A stretch of 64,000 bases of DNA from Citrobacter amalonaticus (GCF_002918555.1 NZ_PQMB01000002.1:1031169-1095168); one strand, 5' to 3'. Counted from the first letter of the stretch, positions 37,756 through 51,323 are shown. Notes: generated by a model from the sequence alone, not told the origin. Numbers and translations are program-made.

Positions 37756-40257
37756 ATGTCTCAAACCATCGACCTGATCCTGGACGGACTGTCCTGCGGT
37801 CACTGCGTCAAACGCGTGAAAGAAAGTCTCGAACAACGTCCTGACGTTGAGCAGGCTGACGTCACGGTGACCGAAGCGCATGTCACCGGTAGCGCCAGCG
37901 CAGAAGCCCTAATTGAAACGATCAAACAGGCCGGGTATAGCGCAGAGTTAAGCCACCCAAAGGCTAAACCGCTGGCGGAGTCATCAATCCCGTCGGAAGC
38001 ACTGGCAGCGGTCCCTCCTGAGCTTCCGGCTGCGATGGCCGATGATGAGAGCCAACAGTTGCTGTTAAGCGGCATGAGCTGCGCCAGCTGTGTCTCCCGG
38101 GTGCAAAACGCGCTGCAAAGCGTTCCGGGCGTCACGCAGGCACGGGTGAACCTGGCGGAACGCACCGCGCTGGTCATGGGCAGCGCGTCCGCCGCAGATT
38201 TAGTGCAGGCGGTAGAAAAAGCAGGCTATGGCGCAGAAGCAATTGAAGATGACGTCAAACGCCGCGAGCGCCAGCAGGAGACCGCGATTGCCACCATGAA
38301 ACGCTTCCGCTGGCAGGCAATTGTCGCGCTGGCGGTGGGCATACCGGTGATGGTCTGGGGGATGATCGGCGATAACATGATGGTCACCGCCGACAACCGC
38401 AGCCTGTGGCTGGCCATTGGTCTGGCAACGCTGGCCGTAATGGTCTTCGCGGGCGGCCATTTTTACCGCAGCGCGTGGAAAAGCCTGATGAACGGTACCG
38501 CCACGATGGATACGCTGGTGGCGCTCGGCACCGGGGTGGCCTGGCTCTACTCAATGAGCGTCAACCTGTGGCCTCAGTGGTTTCCGATGGAAGCCCGTCA
38601 TCTCTATTATGAAGCCAGCGCGATGATTATTGGTCTGATTAACCTCGGACATATGCTGGAAGCCCGCGCCCGTCAGCGTTCTTCTAAGGCGCTGGAAAAA
38701 TTGCTCGATTTAACGCCGCCGACGGCGCGTGTGGTCACCGGGGAAGGCGAAAAAAACGTGCCTCTGGCGGACGTTCAGCCGGGAATGCTGTTACGCCTGA
38801 CCACCGGTGACCGCGTCCCGGTTGACGGTGAGATAACTCAGGGCGAAGCGTGGCTGGATGAAGCCATGCTTACCGGCGAGCCCATCCCGCAGCAAAAAGG
38901 TGAAGGCGACAGCGTACACGCCGGGACGGTGGTACAGGATGGCAGCGTGCTGTTCCGGGCAAGCGCCGTAGGGAGCCACACGACTTTATCGCGCATTATT
39001 CGTATGGTGCGTCAGGCACAGAGCAGCAAGCCGGAAATCGGTCAGCTTGCCGACAAAATTTCTGCTGTCTTTGTTCCTGTGGTGGTGGTGATTGCCCTGG
39101 TGAGTGCTGGTATCTGGTACTTCTTTGGGCCGGCACCACAAATTGTGTACACGCTGGTTATTGCTACCACGGTGTTAATCATCGCCTGTCCGTGTGCGCT
39201 GGGTCTGGCAACGCCGATGTCGATCATCTCCGGTGTGGGCCGGGCGGCGGAGTTTGGCGTTCTGGTTCGCGATGCCGATGCGCTGCAACGCGCCAGCACG
39301 CTTGATACCGTGGTATTCGATAAAACCGGTACGCTGACCGAAGGCAAACCGCAGGTTGTCGCGATCAAAACCTTTGGTGATACGGATGAAACGATGGCGC
39401 TGCGCCTGGCGGCGGCTCTTGAACAGGGTTCCAGCCATCCGTTGGCGAGGGCGATTCTGGAAAAAGCCGCAGACGCCAGCCTGCCCCAGGTGAGCGGTTT
39501 TCGCACCCTGCGCGGCCTGGGCGTCAGCGGCAAAGCGGAAGGTCACACGCTGCTGCTGGGCAACCAGGCACTGCTAAATGAACAACAGGTTGTTACCGCA
39601 GAAATGGACGCGGAGATTACCGCTCAGGCCTCTCAGGGGGCAACGCCGGTCCTGTTGGCTATTGACGGCAAAGCGGCGGCGCTGTTGGCGGTACGCGATC
39701 CTTTACGCAACGACAGCGTGGCGGCGCTCCAGCGACTGCAGCGCGCCGGGTATCGTCTGGTAATGTTAACCGGCGATAACCCAACGACGGCCAACGCCAT
39801 CGCCAAAGAAGCGGGTATTGATGAGGTCATTGCGGGCGTGTTGCCGGACGGCAAAGCCGATGCGATAAAACGTCTGCAAAGTCAGGGACGCCAGGTGGCG
39901 ATGGTTGGCGACGGCATTAACGATGCCCCGGCGCTTGCGCAGGCGGATGTTGGTATTGCAATGGGCGGCGGGAGCGACGTGGCGATTGAAACTGCGGCCA
40001 TCACCCTGATGCGTCACAGTCTGATGGGCGTGGCGGATGCGCTGTCCATTTCGCGCGCAACGCTGCGGAATATGAAGCAAAACCTGCTGGGTGCATTTAT
40101 CTATAACAGCATCGGGATCCCGGTGGCGGCGGGGATTCTGTGGCCATTTACCGGTACCCTGCTCAACCCGGTGGTTGCTGGCGCAGCGATGGCGCTCTCC
40201 TCCATTACCGTGGTGAGCAACGCTAACCGACTGCTGCGCTTTAAGCCGAAAAGCTAA
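37756..40257 (+). CDS. copA: Cu(I)-exporting P-type ATPase CopA
   Basis: An 833-residue P1B-type ATPase of the inner membrane that pumps Cu(I) to the periplasm. Two N-terminal metal-binding domains carry SCGHC (Cys14, Cys17) and SCASC (about 110). The membrane CPC motif is [11 protein letters not shown], the phosphorylation site DKTGTLTEG, the SHP motif SSHPLA and the hinge [10 protein letters not shown]. Start ATG 37756 follows AAGGAG. A programmed frameshift site after codon 68 would also give the small copper chaperone CopA(Z). Confidence 0.97.
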   Translation: MSQTIDLILDGLSCGHCVKRVKESLEQRPDVEQADVTVTEAHVTGSASAEALIETIKQAGYSAELSHPKAKPLAESSIPSEALAAVPPELPAAMADDESQQLLLSGMSCASCVSRVQNALQSVPGVTQARVNLAERTALVMGSASAADLVQAVEKAGYGAEAIEDDVKRRERQQETAIATMKRFRWQAIVALAVGIPVMVWGMIGDNMMVTADNRSLWLAIGLATLAVMVFAGGHFYRSAWKSLMNGTATMDTLVALGTGVAWLYSMSVNLWPQWFPMEARHLYYEASAMIIGLINLGHMLEARARQRSSKALEKLLDLTPPTARVVTGEGEKNVPLADVQPGMLLRLTTGDRVPVDGEITQGEAWLDEAMLTGEPIPQQKGEGDSVHAGTVVQDGSVLFRASAVGSHTTLSRIIRMVRQAQSSKPEIGQLADKISAVFVPVVVVIALVSAGIWYFFGPAPQIVYTLVIATTVLIIACPCALGLATPMSIISGVGRAAEFGVLVRDADALQRASTLDTVVFDKTGTLTEGKPQVVAIKTFGDTDETMALRLAAALEQGSSHPLARAILEKAADASLPQVSGFRTLRGLGVSGKAEGHTLLLGNQALLNEQQVVTAEMDAEITAQASQGATPVLLAIDGKAAALLAVRDPLRNDSVAALQRLQRAGYRLVMLTGDNPTTANAIAKEAGIDEVIAGVLPDGKADAIKRLQSQGRQVAMVGDGINDAPALAQADVGIAMGGGSDVAIETAAITLMRHSLMGVADALSISRATLRNMKQNLLGAFIYNSIGIPVAAGILWPFTGTLLNPVVAGAAMALSSITVVSNANRLLRFKPKS
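37956..37967 (+). promoter_or_regulatory. Programmed -1 frameshift site making CopA(Z)
   Basis: The slippery heptamer C CCA AAG (37956-37962) is in the correct frame, and a -1 slip leads to one Gly codon and a TAA (37965-37967). The product would be exactly the first metal-binding domain, 70 residues, as reported for E. coli copA, where it acts as a Cu(I) chaperone. Confidence 0.85.
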
Positions 40258-40259
40258 TC

Positions 40260-40385
40260 AGCGTACCGAAAGGATTACGGTCAACGCCAGCGACGATCTT
40301 ACTTTCAGGTGTTTTTTCGCCGCCGGGCGAAATCCACCAGCCGGAAGGTATCAACGCGCTGGCGTGATTCATTTAGCTGAAACAC
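40260..40385 (-). pseudogene. Possible VOC/glyoxalase-type C-terminal remnant
   Basis: A 41-codon minus-strand frame reads ALIPSGWWISPGGEKTPESK and then [16 protein letters not shown], which looks like the end of a vicinal-oxygen-chelate family protein. It is preceded directly by a TAA and has no ribosome site. It may be the residue of a gene lost between copA and ybaP. Family recognition is weak. Confidence 0.3.
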
Positions 40386-40469
40386 CCGCGAATCCTCCAG
40401 GCAAACGGCACTGCAGTTTGCGACTTTCAGAACCACGCGCTAGCATAAGGTTTAACTCAGGGAGGTCGC

Positions 40470-41264
40470 ATGGTTCTGTGGTACCGGGTAAAAACGTTTT
40501 TTGCAGCCCTGCGCGGCACTCATTACACCTGGCCTGCCATCGATATCACATTGCCCGGTAATCGCCATTTTCATCTCGTGGGAAGTATCCATATGGGAAC
40601 CCGCGAAATGGCCCCTCTGCCAGCAAAGTTACTGAAAAAGATCAGACGTGCCGATGCGCTGATCGTCGAAGCTGACGTCTCCGGCGACGACAGCCCGTTT
40701 GCCGATCTCCCCACGTTTAACGCGCTGGAAGAACGCATCAGCGAAGAGCAGTTGCGGCATCTGCAAAAAGTCACCGATGAGCTGGGGATCTCCCCTTCTC
40801 TGTTTTCGACGCAGCCGCTGTGGCAAATCGCCATGGTATTGCAAGCCACCCAGGCGCAACAGCTGGGGCTGCGGCCTGAATATGGGATCGATTACCAACT
40901 CCTGCAGGCCGCGAAGCGGGTGCATAAGCCAATCGTTGAGCTGGAAGGCGCATCCAGTCAGATCAATCTGCTGTGCCAGTTACCGGACAGCGGACTTGCT
41001 TTGCTGGACGACACCCTGGCCCACTGGCACACCAACGCCCGCCTGTTACAGCAAATGATGAGCTGGTGGTTGCAAACGCCGCCGCAGAATCACGATCTTA
41101 CTTTGCCAAACACCTTCAGCCAGTCACTGTACGATGTTCTGATGCATCAGAGAAACGTTGCATGGCGGGATCGTCTGAAGGCAATGCCACCGGGCCGGTA
41201 CGTCGTCGCGGTGGGGGCGCTTCATCTTTATGGCGAGGGAAACCTGCCGGAACTGATGCGATAA
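40470..41264 (+). CDS. ybaP: TraB/GumN-family protein YbaP
   Basis: A 264-residue protein of the TraB/GumN family, with the first conserved motif GSIHMGTREM near residue 38 and the second GALHLYGEGNL near the C-terminus; Gly-x-x-His pairs of this kind are thought to form a metal site. The start ATG 40470 follows GGGAGG. Function is not established. The stop codon overlaps the 3' end of the antisense ChiX RNA gene by two bases. Confidence 0.92.
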   Translation: MVLWYRVKTFFAALRGTHYTWPAIDITLPGNRHFHLVGSIHMGTREMAPLPAKLLKKIRRADALIVEADVSGDDSPFADLPTFNALEERISEEQLRHLQKVTDELGISPSLFSTQPLWQIAMVLQATQAQQLGLRPEYGIDYQLLQAAKRVHKPIVELEGASSQINLLCQLPDSGLALLDDTLAHWHTNARLLQQMMSWWLQTPPQNHDLTLPNTFSQSLYDVLMHQRNVAWRDRLKAMPPGRYVVAVGALHLYGEGNLPELMR

Positions 41265-41344
41265 AAAAATGGCCAATATCGCTATTGGCCCGTCAAAGAG
41301 GAATTTCATCATTATTATTATGCCGCCGCTTAATGCGACGGTGT
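41263..41344 (-). ncRNA. chiX: Small RNA ChiX (SroB/RybC)
   Basis: The 82-base minus-strand sequence starts ACACCGTCGC and ends with the terminator GGCCAATAGCGATATTGGCC plus seven T. The seed complementary to chitoporin (chiP) and chb mRNAs lies over 41287-41307, identical to E. coli. It sits between ybaP and ybaK as in E. coli. It is an Hfq-dependent repressor of chitosugar genes, itself titrated by the chb leader. Confidence 0.93.
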
Positions 41345-41435
41345 AGTTCGATTGTCGCTCAAACTCAGCATCCTGCCAATACAATTGCGCAAGATGGTAC
41401 TATTTTTTAGACCGTCATCGGGCGTATGCTTATAG

Positions 41436-41945
<510 letters not shown>

Positions 41946-41950
41946 TTTTT

Positions 41951-41992
41951 TGCCCGATGGCGCTGCGCTTACCGGGCCTGCGATAATCCAGC
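41951..41992. repeat. REP element between ybaK and ushA
   Basis: GCCCGATGGCGCTGCGCTTACCGGGC is a single REP palindrome in the gap between convergent genes. Confidence 0.7.
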
Positions 41993-42004
41993 AACGATAT
42001 GCAG

Positions 42005-43657
42005 TTACTGCCAGCTTACTTCACCTTTGGGCTCATACGCCCCAACATCCAGCGGTGAATTCTGCTGGATATACTCTTTGAGCACTTCCGCATCAATAAA
42101 CCCGGTATTGACGTAGCCGGATTTGTTATCGATTTGCGGATAACCGTCCCCGCCCGTCGCGTTAAAGCTCAGGGTCGCCATCCGATAAGTTTTCGCCGGG
42201 TCGACAGACTCCCCTTTGATCTTCAGATCGTTCAGCTGGCCATCTTTCGCCACAAAGCTGACGTTAGCAAACTGCGGATAAGCCCCCGAGTCCGGCTTCA
42301 TCTGCGCGACCGCGGTGAGATACTCGCTGACCTCTTTCCCGCTCATATCAGCGTACACCACCACGTTACCGAACGGCTGTACCTTCAGCACGCTTTTATA
42401 GGTGATATCACCGCCGTCAATTGAATCACGAATACCGCCACCGCTCATCACACCAAAGTCAGCGCCGGTTCGCGCCATTTGCGCCGCCAGAATCAGATGC
42501 CCCATATTGGTCTGTACAAAACGGACTTTGCTACGGTCACCTTCCAGACGCGCATTCACCACGCCAATTTTCACATCCAGCTGCGCTTTGCCTTTGTTCT
42601 GGAACGGGGTTAACAGTGAAAGCATCTGCGGGTTTTCCGGGATTTCAGGGGTGTAGAGTACGCGCTCACTTTTCCCGTCCTCCCAGGTCACTTTTTTCTT
42701 CAGGTTCACCGGGATCAGCTGATAGTCCACCATCTTCATTTCGCCGTTACGAAACTCAAAGTCCGCCCGACCTACGTACTTGCCCCACTCATGCGCCTGC
42801 ACAATCCAGATACCATTCTGCTTGTCTGGCGCACAGGGCGTCCCTGGCACATAATCCATTTGCTTTTTATTTTCAGAAGCCATGCAGACCGGATCCTGTG
42901 AGTGACCACCCACAATCATTGCCAGCGAACCGGCAGGCAGGCTGCGCGCCATTTCTACATCGCCCGGTGCATTAGAGCCGTGATTACCATTGTCATAGTG
43001 ACCCATATGGGTCGTTGCAATAATGACATCCGGCTTTTCATTCATCTGCAATTCCTGAATCACCACCTTTGCTTCTTCAGCGGGTTTGCGAAATTCGATA
43101 TCCGTGAAGAATTCCGGGTTGCCGATTTTCGCCGTGTCATCGGTTGTTAAACCGATAACGGCAATGTTCAGATCCTGACGTTTAAAGATGGCCCAGGGTT
43201 TGAACAGCCGTTCACCCGTACTTTTCTGGTAGATATTGGCGGACAGAAACGGGAATCTGGCCCACTTTTCCTGCTGACGCAATACGGTAAGCGGATTATC
43301 AAATTCGTGATTACCAACGGCCATGGCATCGTAACCAATCAGATTCATGCCGCGAAAATCGGGTTCCGCATCCTGCAGGTCAGATTCCGGTACGCCGGTG
43401 TTAATATCGCCACCGGAAAGCAGCAGCACGCTACCGCCTTCAGCCGCAACCTCTTTGCGAATACCGTCCACCAGCGTTTTTTGCGCCGACAGCCCATACT
43501 CCCCATATTCGCTGCGCCAGAAATGACCGTGATGATCGTTAGTGTGCAGAATAGTAATTTTGTAGGTTTTATCTTTTTCGTAAGCCTGAACAGGCTGACC
43601 TGCCAGCGTAAAAGCGGCGAACAGTGCCAGCGCCACGCCCCGTTTTAAAAATTTCAT
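42005..43657 (-). CDS. ushA: Periplasmic UDP-sugar hydrolase / 5'-nucleotidase
   Basis: A 550-residue periplasmic enzyme that hydrolyses UDP-glucose and nucleotides. After the signal peptide (VQA-YEK) comes the metallophosphatase domain with HTNDHHGHFW, SGGDINTG, GNHEFDNPL and GGHSQD; the C-terminal substrate-binding domain includes FGVMSGGGIRD. Start ATG 43657. It releases nucleosides that the nucleoside operon at 33-37 kb could also use, though the two are far apart. Confidence 0.96.
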   Translation of the reverse strand: MKFLKRGVALALFAAFTLAGQPVQAYEKDKTYKITILHTNDHHGHFWRSEYGEYGLSAQKTLVDGIRKEVAAEGGSVLLLSGGDINTGVPESDLQDAEPDFRGMNLIGYDAMAVGNHEFDNPLTVLRQQEKWARFPFLSANIYQKSTGERLFKPWAIFKRQDLNIAVIGLTTDDTAKIGNPEFFTDIEFRKPAEEAKVVIQELQMNEKPDVIIATTHMGHYDNGNHGSNAPGDVEMARSLPAGSLAMIVGGHSQDPVCMASENKKQMDYVPGTPCAPDKQNGIWIVQAHEWGKYVGRADFEFRNGEMKMVDYQLIPVNLKKKVTWEDGKSERVLYTPEIPENPQMLSLLTPFQNKGKAQLDVKIGVVNARLEGDRSKVRFVQTNMGHLILAAQMARTGADFGVMSGGGIRDSIDGGDITYKSVLKVQPFGNVVVYADMSGKEVSEYLTAVAQMKPDSGAYPQFANVSFVAKDGQLNDLKIKGESVDPAKTYRMATLSFNATGGDGYPQIDNKSGYVNTGFIDAEVLKEYIQQNSPLDVGAYEPKGEVSWQ

Positions 43658-43686
43658 GCCATTCTCCCTGACTCAATATCAGCCGC

Positions 43687-43812
43687 TATGCCCGTCATAC
43701 CTGAAATTGCCCGTGCGTTGGCCGCGCTCGCTCATCCCTGTCACTTCCTTTAGTAAGCTCCGGGGACGCTCTCGTTTGCCGCCTTCCTGTAATTCTCATT
43801 ATTGAGGGTATA
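43687..43812. repeat. ERIC repeat with canonical core
   Basis: This 126-base copy keeps both ends (TATGCCCGTCATACCTG and TTATTGAGGGTATA) and the ERIC core (CCCTGTCACTT ... AGTAAGCTCCGGGGACG), where the usual ERIC primer sites lie. It separates ushA and fsr. Confidence 0.85.
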
Positions 43813-43956
43813 AAATTACCGCCCATAAAAATAATAGACAAATAAGTTTTCAGAATTGAGACTTCCTTCAAACACCATCCAAAGGTATGTTAGTCAGGTA
43901 ATAATCACAACGACGATATTCCCCCAACATCGCAAATCAGACAGAAGTGACTTTCT

Positions 43957-45177
43957 ATGGCAATGAGTGAACAAAACCAGCTCGCGACTGGCGCGTCAGC
44001 GTCGGTCGCTAAAGCACGTACCTCGTTCGGCATTTTAGGTGCAATCAGCCTCTCTCACCTGTTGAACGATATGATTCAGTCGCTGATCCTGGCGATTTAT
44101 CCGTTATTACAGTCAGAGTTCTCGCTCACCTTTATGCAGATCGGGATGATCACCCTGACCTTCCAGCTCGCCTCTTCTCTGCTACAGCCTGTCGTGGGCT
44201 ACTGGACAGATAAATATCCTATGCCGTGGTCGCTCCCCATTGGTATGTGCTTCACGCTGAGCGGGCTTGTTTTGCTGGCCATGGCCGGCAGCTTTACCAC
44301 CGTACTGCTGGCAGCGGCGCTGGTCGGTACCGGTTCGTCGGTATTCCATCCGGAATCCTCCCGGGTGGCGCGAATGGCTTCTGGCGGACGTCATGGTCTT
44401 GCTCAGTCTATCTTCCAGGTCGGCGGTAACTTCGGCAGTTCGCTGGGCCCATTGTTGGCGGCGCTCATCATTGCGCCATATGGGAAAGGGAATGTGGCCT
44501 GGTTCGTCCTGGCTGCGCTGCTGGCTATCGTCGTGTTGGCGCAAATCAGCCGCTGGTATGCCGCGCAGCATCGTATGAGTAAAGGTAAACCTAAAGCGAA
44601 AATTATCAATCCATTACCGCGTAATAAGGTGATCCTGGCCGTAAGTGTGCTGCTGATACTGATTTTCTCGAAATACTTTTATATGGCGAGCATCAGCAGC
44701 TATTACACCTTTTATCTGATGCAAAAATTCGGATTATCGGTACAAAACGCGCAAATTCACCTGTTTGCCTTCCTGTTTGCCGTTGCCGCCGGGACAGTTA
44801 TTGGCGGACCTTTGGGCGATAAAATCGGTAGAAAATATGTTATTTGGGGCTCTATCCTTGGCGTAGCGCCGTTTACGCTTGTTTTACCCTATGCAACCTT
44901 ACACTGGACGGGGATTTTGACCGTGATAATTGGTTTTATCCTCGCTTCGGCCTTTTCCGCCATTCTGGTGTATGCCCAGGAGCTACTTCCGGGTCGTATC
45001 GGCATGGTTTCTGGACTATTTTTCGGTTTTGCCTTTGGCATGGGCGGACTGGGAGCCGCGGTGTTAGGTCTGGTTGCCGACCATACGAGTATCGAACTGG
45101 TCTATAAAATCTGCGCTTTCCTGCCACTTCTGGGGATACTGACCATATTCCTGCCTGATAACCGGCATAAAGTCTGA
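43957..45177 (+). CDS. fsr: Fosmidomycin efflux transporter
   Basis: A 406-residue MFS drug efflux pump with about 12 membrane helices. VVGYWTDKYPMPW is the MFS loop 2-3 motif, and GPLGDKIGRKYV the corresponding second-half motif. The protein matches E. coli Fsr in length. Start ATG 43957; the second codon pair MAMSEQN also allows an ATG two codons later. A perfect 11-bp hairpin follows the stop at 45184-45210. Confidence 0.93.
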   Translation: MAMSEQNQLATGASASVAKARTSFGILGAISLSHLLNDMIQSLILAIYPLLQSEFSLTFMQIGMITLTFQLASSLLQPVVGYWTDKYPMPWSLPIGMCFTLSGLVLLAMAGSFTTVLLAAALVGTGSSVFHPESSRVARMASGGRHGLAQSIFQVGGNFGSSLGPLLAALIIAPYGKGNVAWFVLAALLAIVVLAQISRWYAAQHRMSKGKPKAKIINPLPRNKVILAVSVLLILIFSKYFYMASISSYYTFYLMQKFGLSVQNAQIHLFAFLFAVAAGTVIGGPLGDKIGRKYVIWGSILGVAPFTLVLPYATLHWTGILTVIIGFILASAFSAILVYAQELLPGRIGMVSGLFFGFAFGMGGLGAAVLGLVADHTSIELVYKICAFLPLLGILTIFLPDNRHKV

Positions 45178-45183
45178 TTTTCC

Positions 45184-45210
45184 GGCGGCTAAAGGTTAAC
45201 TTTAGCCGCC
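45184..45210 (+). terminator. Hairpin after fsr
   Basis: GGCGGCTAAAG and CTTTAGCCGCC are perfect 11-base arms around GTTAA, seven bases after the fsr stop. There is no T run, so it may act as a transcript-end stabiliser as much as a terminator. Confidence 0.55.
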
Positions 45211-45391
45211 CCTACCTCCTGATACCATAAGCCTTTGCCCCACTCTCACCTCATTCGTTTTCCGATCCGTGCTTTTTTATTTCTAAATTCCGTTTTTCTT
45301 CAGGTTTCAACAATTATTCATAAACATAAACATCAAAATTGTCATAAACTATTACCTGGAATTTTGGAACCCACCAACCAAAGGAGACGGA

Positions 45392-47068
45392 ATGCATCAC
45401 GCCACCCCGCTTATCACCACCATTGTTGGCGGCCTTGTGCTCGCTTTTATACTTGGCATGATTGCCAATAAGCTTCGTATTTCTCCTCTGGTGGGATATT
45501 TGTTAGCGGGCGTTCTGGCCGGCCCCTTTACGCCAGGCTTTGTGGCAGATACCCAACTGGCGCCAGAACTGGCAGAACTCGGCGTGATCCTGCTGATGTT
45601 TGGCGTGGGGCTACATTTCTCATTGAAGGATTTGATGGCGGTAAAGTCTATCGCCATTCCTGGTGCTATCGCCCAGATAGCCGTGGCGACGTTACTGGGT
45701 ATGGCGCTTTCCGCAGTGATGGGCTGGTCGTTGATGACCGGCATCGTATTCGGGTTATGTCTCTCAACCGCCAGTACCGTGGTACTGCTGCGCGCGCTTG
45801 AGGAACGGCAGTTAATCGATAGCCAGCGTGGACAAATCGCCATCGGCTGGCTGATCGTCGAAGATCTGGTGATGGTACTGACGCTGGTACTGCTGCCCGC
45901 GATTGCCGGGATGGTTGAACAAGACAACGTCGGTTTCGCCACGCTGGCGATCGATATGGGCATCACGATCGGCAAGGTGGTGGCGTTCATCGCCATTATG
46001 ATGCTGGTAGGTCGCCGCCTGGTGCCCTGGATTATGGCCCGCAGCGCCGCGACGGGCTCCCGCGAACTGTTCACGCTTTCCGTACTGGCGCTGGCATTAG
46101 GTATCGCCTTTGGCGCGGTAGAGTTGTTCGACGTCTCCTTTGCGCTTGGCGCATTCTTCGCCGGAATGGTGCTGAACGAATCCGAACTGAGCCACCGGGC
46201 GGCCCACGATACCCTGCCGCTGCGCGACGCGTTCGCGGTGCTGTTCTTCGTTTCCGTCGGGATGCTCTTTGATCCAATGATTCTGATTCAGCAGCCGCTG
46301 GCGGTGCTGGCGACGCTTGCGATCATCATCTTTGGTAAATCCGTTGCCGCCTTCTTCCTGGTACGCCTGTTTGGTCACTCGCAGCGTACCGCGTTAACCA
46401 TCGCCGCCAGCCTGGCGCAGATTGGTGAATTCGCCTTCATTCTGGCGGGCCTTGGCATGGCGCTGAACCTGCTGCCGCAGGCAGGACAAAACCTGGTGCT
46501 CGCCGGGGCGATTCTGTCGATTATGCTCAATCCGGTGCTGTTCGCTGTGCTGGAGAAATACCTCGCAAAAACCGAAACTCTGGAAGAGCAGACGCTGGAA
46601 GAGGCCATCGAAGAAGAGAAGCAGATCCCGGTGGATATCTGCAACCATGCTCTGCTGGTCGGTTTTGGCCGCGTCGGCAGTCTGCTGGGCGAAAAACTGA
46701 TGGCGGCGGGTATTCCGCTGGTGGTTATCGAAACGTCACGTACCCGCGTGGATGAGCTGCGTGAACGCGGTATTCGTGCGGTGTTGGGCAACGCTGCCAA
46801 TGAAGAGATCATGAGTCTGGCGCATCTGGAGTGCGCTCGCTGGCTGCTGCTGACTATCCCGAACGGATACGAGGCCGGAGAGATCGTGGCCACCGCCCGC
46901 GAGAAATCACCGAACATTGAAATTATCGCCCGCGCGCACTACGACGATGAAGTGGAATATATTACCGAGCGTGGCGCCAATCAGGTGGTGATGGGCGAGC
47001 GTGAAATCGCCCGCTCGATGCTGGAACTGCTGGAGACACCGCCAGCCGGTGAAGTGGTGACAGGTTAA
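45392..47068 (+). CDS. ybaL: Cation:proton antiporter YbaL (CPA2 family)
   Basis: A 558-residue membrane protein of the KefB/CPA2 family: about 12 helices up to residue ~390, then a linker rich in Glu, and an RCK/TrkA-N domain (HALLVGFGRVGSLLGE) that binds nucleotides and gates flux. Substrate in E. coli is presumed K+/H+ but unproven. Start ATG 45392 follows AAGGAG. Confidence 0.93.
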   Translation: MHHATPLITTIVGGLVLAFILGMIANKLRISPLVGYLLAGVLAGPFTPGFVADTQLAPELAELGVILLMFGVGLHFSLKDLMAVKSIAIPGAIAQIAVATLLGMALSAVMGWSLMTGIVFGLCLSTASTVVLLRALEERQLIDSQRGQIAIGWLIVEDLVMVLTLVLLPAIAGMVEQDNVGFATLAIDMGITIGKVVAFIAIMMLVGRRLVPWIMARSAATGSRELFTLSVLALALGIAFGAVELFDVSFALGAFFAGMVLNESELSHRAAHDTLPLRDAFAVLFFVSVGMLFDPMILIQQPLAVLATLAIIIFGKSVAAFFLVRLFGHSQRTALTIAASLAQIGEFAFILAGLGMALNLLPQAGQNLVLAGAILSIMLNPVLFAVLEKYLAKTETLEEQTLEEAIEEEKQIPVDICNHALLVGFGRVGSLLGEKLMAAGIPLVVIETSRTRVDELRERGIRAVLGNAANEEIMSLAHLECARWLLLTIPNGYEAGEIVATAREKSPNIEIIARAHYDDEVEYITERGANQVVMGEREIARSMLELLETPPAGEVVTG

Positions 47069-47072
47069 CCGC

Positions 47073-47107
47073 AGGCCCGGCAAGCGTCAGCGCCGCCGGG
47101 CAATATT
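47073..47107. repeat. REP-like palindrome after ybaL
   Basis: GGCCCGGCAAGCG and CGCCGCCGGGC form a short REP-type hairpin between the convergent ybaL and gsk genes. Confidence 0.6.
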
Positions 47108-47121
47108 GCCGCAGGGCAAGT

Positions 47122-48426
47122 CTAACGATCCCAGTACGACTCTTCGAGACTATCCTCGCGCTCCGGCAGCCCTCGCGTCAGCCGCGGGGAGTGCTGGTTC
47201 AGTACCTGATAACTCACGCGGTTGGCATATTTACAAACCTGCGCCAATGACGAATAGGTCAGCCAGGTAAACTGGTGTTTGCTGGAGTTTGGCACATTGG
47301 TACGGTGGTAGCTGTTGGCGGTAATATCATGTAACAGCGCCGCCAGCGCGCCATCCCCTGCGCCGTTCGTGTTCATGATTTTTTCCGGTCCGCCCATATA
47401 AGGCGCGATATGCGAATAAACGCGCAGCGGGCGGGTACAATCTTTATGCCGCATCGCCCGGCTGAACTCATACTGATTGAACTCAGCAATGGCCCCCGGC
47501 AGCAGTGGGTGCTGAGTTTTGCGTTTCACTTCGTCTTCGGTGAAACCTGCCATAAACAACCCAATCGGCCCGGCGGTGCACAACACCAGATCCACCCAGT
47601 CCAGCGCTTTATCAGACGCCAGAAGCGGATCGTTCTCGCCGGTCAGCGCCTCTGCTTCTTCTTCGTTCATCGCCAGGATAGAGACATTTTCTTTGAGGAA
47701 TGTCTGCCACCACTGTGGATTGTCGGCAATAACAAACTTCGTCCCCAGCGTTAATACTACCGGTACGTTATGCTTTTTCGCATATTCAATGGCCTTCATG
47801 GTCGCTTCTGGCATCGGTTCGCCGGGTTTGCAGCGCACCAGATAGGAGGTCAGCACCAGCGCAGAAGCCCCGGCAATCACCGATTCAGGGATGCTATCCG
47901 CCCGCAGCTGATTCATATGCCCTGGGCTGATTGCAAAGGTACGCTCCCCGGACTCGCCAATCAGCGTAAAGCAGCGACCAATTGGTCCGTTAACCCCCTG
48001 CAGGTAGTTGAGATCGGTGCGGCTGGAGGTATTGCACAGATAGCGGTAAGCATAGCTGCCAATCTCAATATTGCTGCACATTACGCCAAGCAGTACCGAA
48101 CGGTCATCGGCCAGCACGGAGTAGTTGTGCATGGTGTTGCCAATCGTTCCACCGGCAAACTGATGCGTGATCAGGTTTTCGCGCACCAGCTCCTGATATA
48201 GCGCTTCCGCGACGTCATCCTCAATCACCAGCGAATGCCCGGCGCTTAATCCATAACGTTGTATAAAGCCATCATCGACTTTGGCTTCAATATCCACCAG
48301 CGTCTGATCGATACCGACCACCCATGAGGCGCTGGTTTCATTTTCAGGCTGAATCTGTTGCAGCAGCGGATCGCGTGCATTGACGGGGAAGTAATGTTTG
48401 GATTTACGTTTACCGGGAAATTTCAT
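47122..48426 (-). CDS. gsk: Inosine-guanosine kinase
   Basis: A 434-residue PfkB-family kinase that salvages inosine and guanosine to IMP and GMP. The catalytic TNGAGDGALAALL motif is near residue 370, and GGTIGNTMHNYSVL belongs to the nucleoside pocket region. I chose ATG 48426 (MKFPGKRKSK); the upstream frame to 48483 has no family match. Confidence 0.95.
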   Translation of the reverse strand: MKFPGKRKSKHYFPVNARDPLLQQIQPENETSASWVVGIDQTLVDIEAKVDDGFIQRYGLSAGHSLVIEDDVAEALYQELVRENLITHQFAGGTIGNTMHNYSVLADDRSVLLGVMCSNIEIGSYAYRYLCNTSSRTDLNYLQGVNGPIGRCFTLIGESGERTFAISPGHMNQLRADSIPESVIAGASALVLTSYLVRCKPGEPMPEATMKAIEYAKKHNVPVVLTLGTKFVIADNPQWWQTFLKENVSILAMNEEEAEALTGENDPLLASDKALDWVDLVLCTAGPIGLFMAGFTEDEVKRKTQHPLLPGAIAEFNQYEFSRAMRHKDCTRPLRVYSHIAPYMGGPEKIMNTNGAGDGALAALLHDITANSYHRTNVPNSSKHQFTWLTYSSLAQVCKYANRVSYQVLNQHSPRLTRGLPEREDSLEESYWDR

Positions 48427-48567
48427 GATGGTTTTTACGGGTGGCCAACTGAGCGCAGCATGGTAGCACATTCGCCCCGACACGACAGAGTTTCAATATC
48501 GGACGGTGGGATCGCAGTTTCGCAGGCTTAAATTTTTACAATAATTCGATTTCACAAGGAGCATCTT

Positions 48568-50492
<1,925 letters not shown>

Positions 50493-50565
50493 TTATCGAT
50501 TCAAATTGTTGATAATTGTAGCGGAAAAGTGAGGAAGAAGAACTAATTGCTGTGAGAGGTGAAGT

Positions 50566-50638
50566 TTTGCCGGATGGCGATGCGCAGTATCTTATCCGGC
50601 CTACGGGAGTCCCGATAAGCACAGCGCCATCGGGCATT
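50566..50638. repeat. REP/BIME between hemH and adk
   Basis: GCCGGATGGCGATGCGCAG ... GCGCCATCGGGC, with TTATCCGGCCTACGGG in the middle, is a two-unit REP element downstream of adk. Confidence 0.8.
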
Positions 50639-50645
50639 TTACGAA

Positions 50646-51323
<678 letters not shown>

